A stretch of 39,731 nt of DNA from Limisphaerales bacterium (lineage in GTDB: Bacteria > Verrucomicrobiota > Verrucomicrobiia > Limisphaerales > UBA1096). Below the pieces are notes generated by a model. That model ran no database searches, was not told where the DNA came from, and saw only the letters and a program-made list of their open reading frames with translations. Position numbers and translations under genes: made by a program. Below are positions 32,728 through 39,731 of this stretch, one piece after another. Numbering within the stretch: position 1 is the stretch's first letter; each line of letters starts with the position of its first letter. The stretch spans positions 1 through 39,731 of the forward strand of contig SHAK01000021.1 in NCBI GenBank assembly GCA_004213515.1, in the 5' to 3' direction.

Positions 32728-33300
32728 ATGAGTAAGGAAAAGAAGGAAGAAAAAGAATCCATAGGGAAGCTTGAGGAACTATTCCTCAAGTCTCGCACTA
32801 TCATGCTGTACGGAGAGATCAATCAAAAGGTTGCCCGAGAGTTCTGTACTAAGATCCAGTTACTTTCAGCTGAATCAAATGACGATATCACAGTTTTTGT
32901 CAATTCGCCTGGCGGTCATGTAGAGTCAGGCGATAGTATTCATGATATGATCAAATTTGTAAAACCACGCGTAAAGGTTGTTGGAACGGGATGGGTAGCC
33001 AGTGCTGGAGCACTCATTTATTCAGCCCCTCCAGTTAAGGATCGCTTTAGTTTACCAAATACTCGTTTTATGCTTCATCAACCCAGCGGAGGTGTCGGAG
33101 GTCAGGCATCAGATATCAGTATTGAAGCAGATCAGATCGTAAAAATGCGCGAACGTCTTAATCAAATATTTGCCGATCAAACAGGTCAACCTATCGATAG
33201 AATAGCTAAGGACACCAATCGGAATTTCTGGATGACTCCAGAAGAAGCCAAGAAGTACGGTCTCGTCGGAAAAATCATTAATAATCAAGAAGAGCTCTAA
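32728..33300 (+). CDS. clpP: ClpP-like protease subunit with Asn at the catalytic Asp position
   Basis: A 190-residue ClpP-type serine peptidase subunit. [20 protein letters not shown] and the oxyanion region fit the family. The nucleophile is Ser92 (VASAGAL) and the catalytic His is His117 (FMLHQPSGG). The third residue, which in E. coli ClpP is the second D of ERDTERD (D185), is Asn166 here ([19 protein letters not shown]). Asp162 one turn earlier is kept. An Asn in the triad can reduce or change activity, so this may be a regulatory (ClpR-like) or atypical ClpP. No ClpX or ClpA gene is adjacent. AT-rich leader without a Shine-Dalgarno. Confidence 0.9.
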   Translation: MSKEKKEEKESIGKLEELFLKSRTIMLYGEINQKVAREFCTKIQLLSAESNDDITVFVNSPGGHVESGDSIHDMIKFVKPRVKVVGTGWVASAGALIYSAPPVKDRFSLPNTRFMLHQPSGGVGGQASDISIEADQIVKMRERLNQIFADQTGQPIDRIAKDTNRNFWMTPEEAKKYGLVGKIINNQEEL

Positions 33301-33479
33301 AACACTAGTTTAGAACTTTAAATTTTCACCTGTAGACTAAAACCACTGCTTAAGTTAACCACACAAAGATAATAATCTACTAATACTTATCTTTTTAGAA
33401 TATTTCTAGTATTGTTTCCAACTTCATCATTGAAGCTGTTAAAAAATATGCTCCGATGCTGATTGTATTGATATAAGGA
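33301..33479. other. Intergenic region with no recognised feature
   Basis: These 179 bp between the convergent clpP and CotH genes hold a short imperfect hairpin (CAACTTCA/TGAAGCTG, 33419-33440) without a T-tract on either strand. No gene or RNA was recognised. Confidence 0.4.
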
Positions 33480-36400
33480 TTATGGTTTTGCTGGTGTAAC
33501 AAGCCGTAAAAAACGTAAAGAACTAGTCCTTGGCGAAATGGTGCGCGAGAGCTTACCACTGGTTTGTGGATAAAACTCACTCAAAGACTGCCATTCTTGA
33601 TCGAGAGTAAGAGTTGATTGAAGCGAATAACTTCTACCCTGCACACCCTCAAAACTCACTCTAAGCATACCACTTGGCAATGGAAGAAATTCTAGTTTCA
33701 ATCCACTCTGAGGATCATTTGGATCGGTTCCAGCCGCATACTCTTGAAAATTGGTTAGATGATCCAAATCAGCATCAAGCAATGCATCACCAGCGTCCTT
33801 AAAGTTAAAACCTTGAACTAACTCCCAACTATCTGGCATTCCATCGCGGTCAGTATCTTTCTCTGAACCAGCTCGCATCCAATTAGTCGAAATGTTTCCA
33901 TAAGTTTTAAAACCAATTCTTTGAATGGATACTCCTCCATTCTCAGGCAATAAAGGCCAAGGTAGAGAAGACCCATACTTTACCTTTTCTACAAGAATGT
34001 AAGGGACAAAACCAATATCCGGCAGCAAAGTCTGCGGAGGGTCAGGTCGGAACAATTGCAGGCTTTCACCCGCATTATTTAACTTCCCTTCAAACGGTCC
34101 AATCACAAACTTATCGGCACTGAGACCATACTGCTCTCTCAATAATTCAGGTTCAACACTTCCTACAAACACTTCCTCGCCTGACTTTAGAACAAAATCT
34201 AAAGGAAACATAAACTCGATTGCGTTTTTTATTTTCCATCTATTACTGGGATTTAAAGGATCAAATAGAGGAACTGCTTCTTCAGAAATATTTCGAAGTG
34301 ATACGTACTCTGCCATACCTTGATACGGTGCAAACATGATTTCACTGAATACAATTGGACCAACTAATGGACCTGTATTAGGTGCCCCCTCACCAGCCCG
34401 GAACTGATCTAATAAAACAACATCTTGACCAGCACGCACATCGCTTCCCATTGAGTTATCTTCCATAGCAACAAAAGGACCAGTCGCATTTGGATATCGT
34501 CCAATTGTTACTCCGTTGGCAGCAGGGCCAAATTCTACTTTATCGACAAATCGTAAAATATTACCGTTAATATCAGCTTCAGTTAATAAAACTTCATCCC
34601 CTCTAGACGAACTTAAAGAGAAACCATTCAGTTCATTTTCTAACAAGAAATCTTTTTCATAAAAAACATGGTAACCATTTGATAAGATTTTGGTATCACC
34701 TGGAATACGATATTTTTTTAGATTATTAGAACTATCACTTAAAAACCATCCAGATACATCAACTTCTGTTTGACCGTAATTATATAATTCGATCGCATCC
34801 TCCTGCGGAGCATCAGAATGTGTTAACACCTCATTAATTACCACGGTTGGAACAGTAGTAATCCCAGCTCCTGGAGAACCGTTGTAAGCACTACTAGAAT
34901 TCCAATTAAGAGGATTATTTAAATCGAGTAAAGGGTTAATAACCGTAAGGGAACTGCCATTTCCATCAGCTCGACCTGGCCAAGAACCTCCATCATTATA
35001 TTCAACTTCAAAAACAAGATCGCCATCACCATCGATCAACGACACTGTTTCACCATTATTTCTCAATCTGCCTTCGTACTGGCCGGCAGCCAATAAAAAC
35101 CCTGTTTCACCATAGCGCGAAAGAAAAGCAGTACGATTCTTAGCCACAACAATTCTTTCACCGACAGCCAAAGACACCTTACCAAATTGATAAGTAATAC
35201 CCCGATCAAACTGAGCAGTGTCTAAATTAACGTCACTTTTCCCAACATTTAACAACTCAATAAACTCAAAATCGTCTCCTCCAATTGGATTGTACATAAT
35301 TTCACTAACTCGGATACTACCTTTTAGTGGTGATACCGCTGAAGGATCAATTAGTATAGAGTAATCAAACCCCACACGAATCGCCTGCGGCTCGTTGTCA
35401 TTATCAGTAGCAACAAACATCCCCCCATCAATCGCTGAAATATCAGCGCCAACTGACTCTGCGTGAACCTGCTCCCAGACATCCTCTACCTTCCACTCAA
35501 AAAGTAGTTGGTCACCATGACGGATAATTCGAACGGCAATTTCATCCTGAGCAATTAAACTAGTATCTAGAGTGGTAACGTTACCTTGACCATTCACTTT
35601 TCTAACCATTAAGTGGGTACCGTCATTAAAACCGATCGTATAACGGTTTTTGTTAGAACCCTTTCCAAGCAACACCATCAAGCCGGCATCGTAACCGCCA
35701 AACTGGCGTGAAACTAAACGAAGCTTGGTCTGGATTGCCCAATCTCCCTGCTGAGGCAGCTTACGTGCTATATAAGGATAATTTGCGATTGAGGCAGATA
35801 AAGGCGTGGACTTCATATCTAAGACTTGAATCTCTAGCCATCCCGGCACGTCATCAAGGGAATACCAAGAGGTTGGTGAGAAGTTGCCACGCGGGCCAAC
35901 ATTCTCAGTTACCCAATAATCTTTTAGTATTGGGTCACCAAATCCACTAAAGCCATTTACCCCATGCACCACTGCCTCACGATTAACATTGGAAAATTTA
36001 CCATCTTCATCAGTTATCTTGACCGTAAATTCATACAATCCCGGCCTCTTAAAAAACGCCTTTGCACGTGAACGATCAAATATTTTTAAATCCACCTCAT
36101 CTAGATTGGTAGCCATCCAATCAAATTTAAGCGACTGCCCCTCAGGATCGTAAGAATCTCGGGCATCCATATCGAGAGAATCATCAACAGAAAGATTCCA
36201 TGAACTAGGTCGAGCTTTGAGATCTGCTAACGGAGACGAATTTCCAGATTTTTTCACCTTAATCTGAGTATCATTACGAACATTACCCCATTGATCTGTT
36301 CCAAGGATTTTTAATAATTGTTCACCTTCATGCAGCTGAATTCCGCTAATCTCCCACCCAGTTAATCCAGTCCATATAGGACGAGCTTCAGGATGCCCTT

Positions 36401-39400
36401 CAACCTCAACATGAATAACCCCGTACGGCGATGTGCCTTTTAAACTGACTTGATCAACAGTCACGTCCAAATCAGCTCCCTTATTGGTAGTTACCTCAAA
36501 TTTTTTACGAGAATAATTCGTTCCCAATTCACTTTTCACAGAATTACGACGAGCAGAAAAAAAGTTTTTATATTCGCTGGCCCGAGATGAATAGGAACCG
36601 CTCACCTCCTCTTCTGCATTAAGCCAAGCGTTCATTCTTGGGGAATTGTAGGTATAGTTCTCGGTAAATTCAGCTAGGTAGGAATAAAACAACCTTTTAT
36701 TATACCACTTTCCAATATATCCGCTAAAGCCGGGCATCCCCTGATAAAGTTTAGCCCCTGGATTCCCATAGGCTAAATCACTATCCCAATGCAAAAATTG
36801 AAACTTCCCATCATCATACCTTTGATAGAAATAACCATTCTTTCCACGACGCAATGAGAAGGAATCCCAGTCATCAATATAACCTCTAACCATCGACATG
36901 ATCATTGTCTGATGCGGATCTACAAGACGCTCTATCTGCTCCTGTTTATAGGTTTTACTTACCGTCTGAAAAAGATTTATAAGAGCACTGTAATCATCTT
37001 CCCATTCATTTGTCCGCTTCATCCATTCTGATCTATATCGACCTGGATTATCGGTACCCTTGTATCTCCAGTCTGCATTACGATTTGATCTAGACCAACT
37101 GTCAGTAAACCACCACTCATCATCAATACGATATAGATTACCCTTAACTCCTTCGGTAAAATTTCGGCTCAAAAAATCGTTTGCAACAGGCTCAACCTCC
37201 TCACGCATTTGAGGAGAACCACTATTTACAGTGAGCCATATCATCTCATTTTCATTCACAACATGCCCCATCAGGTAAAGCATGTAGCGGGTCAATCGAT
37301 TACGACTCACCCGACCGTTAGCATCGTCGTCCCATGAAAGCTTATACTTACCTCGGAACCGCCGATCGTTTGGCATCTTCCATTTACCTCGATTTACATT
37401 ATTACCTCGAGTCCAAGGACTACCACTATTGCGCATCTCACAGTTGTAACGAATATCTTTTTCGTTGGAGATAAATGTTGCGTTATAATAGTGATTGGAT
37501 AATCGCGGAAACTTATAATTATATTTACTTCCTCCCCCATTACTGATGGCACCTAGGTCATAATCAGAAATCACCAATCGCACATTTCGGAGATCTGTTT
37601 TTGGCTTTCGATTATCTACAACATAAAGAGCAGGAAGGTCAGGACCAAGTTTCGGGTGCATATGCTTTGCTCCAGCTTTTGTTTGTGCTTCAACATAAAA
37701 CTGAACTCGTCGGCCATTATTTCTGTATTCTGTGAGTGTAGCTGTATAAACACCATCACCCTCAATCTCATCTCCGCCACTTTTTCCATTATCATACATG
37801 GTTTTGTTTTTCCATGCCCCGGCATTAGTTGAAGAATCCGGCCTGTGCCTTAATCGAACTACGGACAAAGGCTCTGCCGAAGTTACATTTGCTGTAACCC
37901 GAACTGACTGCGAAGATGTTGGAACTGCCGGGCTATGAATAGTGCCATCAACCTGCGGAGGGGTATTCTGCTCATAAGTGGAGTTCTGCTTCCCAGGTGT
38001 CCCAAGATTCTCAGGAATCTCAATCAAAAAGCTCCCTGCAAGACTCTTATCCCAAGTCCATGCGATTAAACGAGGATTACCACGGACCCACCTAGCCTTA
38101 AAGCGAATCGTTGCATCATCGTTACGCCTGATATCTGTCGACATATCGACTTCCATTCTGTTAGGACGATTGTCACCATGACCATCTGAAATAAGGTGCA
38201 AACCACTTTGATCCATATAAGTTGCCCAATGAGTACCTTGAGCTAGCCAACCGTTGGAACTTTTGCCGTTTGGCGACATCTTGGAGCTATTAATTAATAC
38301 ATTCTTATTGGAATTTCTCGATGTAGTTACCTTGATATCTTTTAAAACAATCTCCGAATCACCAACTAGATGCATATGAAACTCACGGTAATCCCCTGCT
38401 CCACCTTCAGTTTTTAACTGACGGTAGCGCCCCTTAGCAACATATTCACGAAAACTACTTTTATTAACTTCATAACTATCACGCCAAGCAGAAGCTCGAC
38501 TATTATTCATCCACGGATTGACTAACTCCATACTACTTCCTCCTCCTTTAGTAGAGTCTGGCCAATCCCCATGGTTCATGTAATCCAATTCATCTACGAA
38601 ATTACCATAAGCATCTTCCAGCCTTAACAACTCACCTGGATTACTCAATTCACCCCTATAATTACCCAGTATATTTTCTAGTTGATAGACACGATTCATG
38701 TACTCAACATCCGCAGCAATAACTAAAAAATCTCCAGACTTAATCATAGTTCCCGATGGAAACATGAAATTAACCCCTTCAACAAACCTCCAACCTGTGA
38801 GATCAACATCAGTATCACCACGGTTATATATTTCAATATACTCACCACTCCGATGATCTCCGGGCGGATTAAACATCACCTCATTAATTACAACGTTTTC
38901 AAAACGTTCAGGATTATTTCTCCTGCCTCTAGTATTATTTGATACAGAAAACCATTCATTACTGCCGTCAGGATATGCTTGCACCGATCCAACTCCATCA
39001 GGCCGGTCTAACAATATTGCATGCATTACATTATTTCCATTAAGTAGAAAAATCGGCATCTGCTTCCTAGACTCAATATCAACATCAATCACTCTTGTAG
39101 CACCCCCTGAAACTTGACCAGACAATGGGATGCGATCAGAAAAATCTCGGCGAGTTGCTAAAGACAATCCGTCCATCGAAATCAACCCCTCTCCGCTATT
39201 AAAAAATTCCAACCAATCCAAACGACCATCTTGAGAAAAATGCACTTCATTTAAACTAAGTGATTCACCAAGAGATTCACGACTCGCGTTTGCTGTTCCA
39301 GGAGTTGAGTCTGTAAAAAGATACCACTCAGAGGCCCCAGTTGGTTTACGACCTATTGAACGACCATCAAGCGTTACGTCAGCTCTTAAGCCTGTGACAA

Positions 39401-39731
39401 CTGTTTCACCGTCAGGCTCTGTAACATATACTATTACAGGGGTCTTAATGCTTAGTTTAGCAGAAGTAAATGAGAGTTTAGCTAAGCTTTTTGGCTGAAC
39501 CTTAAAAACACGATTTATTTTTTGTTTATCAAGTTTAGAAGGGTCATCACTTAAGTAAAACCCCTTTAAGTCAATAAGCTCTGTTGTGGGGTTATAAAAT
39601 TCGATATAACCATCCTGACCTGAAACCGGATATATTTCATTGATAACAACCCCATTACTCGCCGGCATGGAAGCTCGCAATCGGCATCCAAAAACTATAT
39701 CTGAACTTGTCCGATTGGTTTGATGTACCTC
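33480..39731 (-). CDS. Giant lamin-tail-domain / CotH-kinase surface protein, N-terminus beyond the window
   Basis: At least 2,083 residues; the frame stays open to the last base, so the true start lies outside. A TTG at 39680 and an ATG at 39668 are internal candidates. Lamin-tail domains (VINEIMF-type) start near residues 8, 142, 263, 1457, 1612 and 1777, counted from 39680. The middle part (about 640-1090) is a CotH-like protein kinase with GKYKLSWDDDANGR, RGYIDDWDSF and HWDSDLAYG (the paired Asp motif). A PKD-like domain (about 1150-1240), a concanavalin/GH43-C-terminal-like sandwich (about 1250-1450) and a calcium-binding TSP3-like DTDRDGMPDSWE segment (about 1945) also occur. It ends RFLRLVTPAKP, similar to other exported Verrucomicrobiota proteins. 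Likely surface-attached. Confidence 0.88.
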   Translation of the reverse strand, partial: EVHQTNRTSSDIVFGCRLRASMPASNGVVINEIYPVSGQDGYIEFYNPTTELIDLKGFYLSDDPSKLDKQKINRVFKVQPKSLAKLSFTSAKLSIKTPVIVYVTEPDGETVVTGLRADVTLDGRSIGRKPTGASEWYLFTDSTPGTANASRESLGESLSLNEVHFSQDGRLDWLEFFNSGEGLISMDGLSLATRRDFSDRIPLSGQVSGGATRVIDVDIESRKQMPIFLLNGNNVMHAILLDRPDGVGSVQAYPDGSNEWFSVSNNTRGRRNNPERFENVVINEVMFNPPGDHRSGEYIEIYNRGDTDVDLTGWRFVEGVNFMFPSGTMIKSGDFLVIAADVEYMNRVYQLENILGNYRGELSNPGELLRLEDAYGNFVDELDYMNHGDWPDSTKGGGSSMELVNPWMNNSRASAWRDSYEVNKSSFREYVAKGRYRQLKTEGGAGDYREFHMHLVGDSEIVLKDIKVTTSRNSNKNVLINSSKMSPNGKSSNGWLAQGTHWATYMDQSGLHLISDGHGDNRPNRMEVDMSTDIRRNDDATIRFKARWVRGNPRLIAWTWDKSLAGSFLIEIPENLGTPGKQNSTYEQNTPPQVDGTIHSPAVPTSSQSVRVTANVTSAEPLSVVRLRHRPDSSTNAGAWKNKTMYDNGKSGGDEIEGDGVYTATLTEYRNNGRRVQFYVEAQTKAGAKHMHPKLGPDLPALYVVDNRKPKTDLRNVRLVISDYDLGAISNGGGSKYNYKFPRLSNHYYNATFISNEKDIRYNCEMRNSGSPWTRGNNVNRGKWKMPNDRRFRGKYKLSWDDDANGRVSRNRLTRYMLYLMGHVVNENEMIWLTVNSGSPQMREEVEPVANDFLSRNFTEGVKGNLYRIDDEWWFTDSWSRSNRNADWRYKGTDNPGRYRSEWMKRTNEWEDDYSALINLFQTVSKTYKQEQIERLVDPHQTMIMSMVRGYIDDWDSFSLRRGKNGYFYQRYDDGKFQFLHWDSDLAYGNPGAKLYQGMPGFSGYIGKWYNKRLFYSYLAEFTENYTYNSPRMNAWLNAEEEVSGSYSSRASEYKNFFSARRNSVKSELGTNYSRKKFEVTTNKGADLDVTVDQVSLKGTSPYGVIHVEVEGHPEARPIWTGLTGWEISGIQLHEGEQLLKILGTDQWGNVRNDTQIKVKKSGNSSPLADLKARPSSWNLSVDDSLDMDARDSYDPEGQSLKFDWMATNLDEVDLKIFDRSRAKAFFKRPGLYEFTVKITDEDGKFSNVNREAVVHGVNGFSGFGDPILKDYWVTENVGPRGNFSPTSWYSLDDVPGWLEIQVLDMKSTPLSASIANYPYIARKLPQQGDWAIQTKLRLVSRQFGGYDAGLMVLLGKGSNKNRYTIGFNDGTHLMVRKVNGQGNVTTLDTSLIAQDEIAVRIIRHGDQLLFEWKVEDVWEQVHAESVGADISAIDGGMFVATDNDNEPQAIRVGFDYSILIDPSAVSPLKGSIRVSEIMYNPIGGDDFEFIELLNVGKSDVNLDTAQFDRGITYQFGKVSLAVGERIVVAKNRTAFLSRYGETGFLLAAGQYEGRLRNNGETVSLIDGDGDLVFEVEYNDGGSWPGRADGNGSSLTVINPLLDLNNPLNWNSSSAYNGSPGAGITTVPTVVINEVLTHSDAPQEDAIELYNYGQTEVDVSGWFLSDSSNNLKKYRIPGDTKILSNGYHVFYEKDFLLENELNGFSLSSSRGDEVLLTEADINGNILRFVDKVEFGPAANGVTIGRYPNATGPFVAMEDNSMGSDVRAGQDVVLLDQFRAGEGAPNTGPLVGPIVFSEIMFAPYQGMAEYVSLRNISEEAVPLFDPLNPSNRWKIKNAIEFMFPLDFVLKSGEEVFVGSVEPELLREQYGLSADKFVIGPFEGKLNNAGESLQLFRPDPPQTLLPDIGFVPYILVEKVKYGSSLPWPLLPENGGVSIQRIGFKTYGNISTNWMRAGSEKDTDRDGMPDSWELVQGFNFKDAGDALLDADLDHLTNFQEYAAGTDPNDPQSGLKLEFLPLPSGMLRVSFEGVQGRSYSLQSTLTLDQEWQSLSEFYPQTSGKLSRTISPRTSSLRFLRLVTPAKP

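Noticed and set aside
33419-33440. Possible terminator after clpP
   Set aside because: The stem has a mismatch and there is no T-tract on either strand.
1-39731. CRISPR, tRNA, IS or phage elements
   Set aside because: No direct-repeat array, no cloverleaf-like sequence in the gaps, and no transposase or integrase motif was seen; genes look like a stable chromosome segment.

Overview
The window is ordinary chromosomal DNA of an AT-rich Gram-negative bacterium, most likely a Verrucomicrobiota member (Verrucomicrobiae or Pedosphaera-like, probably aquatic). The evidence is two prepilin-like proteins with the [16 protein letters not shown] leader and the C-terminal H-X9-DG motif, a giant lamin-tail/CotH protein, an IPT/TIG-repeat protein, an S1-type sulfatase and an LPS-core gene set. 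No tRNA, rRNA, CRISPR array, insertion sequence or phage gene was seen.

Layout. Positions 1-2.5 kb hold the end of a CIA30-domain gene, an ankyrin lipoprotein and a sulfatase. From 2.6 to 4.3 kb is the translation operon rpsP-khpA-trmD-rplS, which lacks rimM and has a terminator-like hairpin between khpA and trmD. From 4.6 to 10.7 kb is an LPS-core island: a WaaG-like glucosyltransferase, a methyltransferase, a protein with two kinase domains, WaaP, WaaF and WaaC. From 10.7 to 13.9 kb are an IPT/TIG-repeat surface protein and SufT. From 13.9 to 19.1 kb are two H-X9-DG prepilins, three small zinc-ribbon proteins and an exbB-exbD-tonB-like operon. From 19.1 to 21.9 kb are a PQQ-type propeller protein, an SGNH hydrolase and a sugar nucleotidyltransferase. 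From 22.1 to 28.6 kb are an NHLRC2-like thioredoxin/NHL protein, two paralogous envelope proteins of unknown function, a beta-hydroxyacid dehydrogenase and a lone CBM48 protein. From 28.7 to 33.3 kb are Mn-type SOD, hisH, CmcI-like and FkbM-like methyltransferases, a PfkB sugar kinase and a ClpP. The right end is a gene of more than 6 kb for a lamin-tail/CotH surface protein that runs off the window.

The most unusual signal is the exbB-exbD-tonB-like operon. ExbD has Gly21 where the essential transmembrane Asp normally lies. ExbB has Gln and Met where the channel Glu and Thr of E. coli (E176, T181) lie. The TonB-like anchor helix has no His. ExbD also carries an extra block of about 65 residues in its periplasmic part. 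This looks like an ExbBD-type complex that has lost, or re-routed, proton coupling, and it sits beside zinc-ribbon proteins and prepilins. Other points worth a look are the LPS protein with two kinase domains, a ClpP with Asn at the catalytic Asp position, the prepilin-like C-terminal tail on one of the paralogous envelope proteins, and likely leaderless transcripts for exbB and sodA in a window where Shine-Dalgarno sites are scarce.
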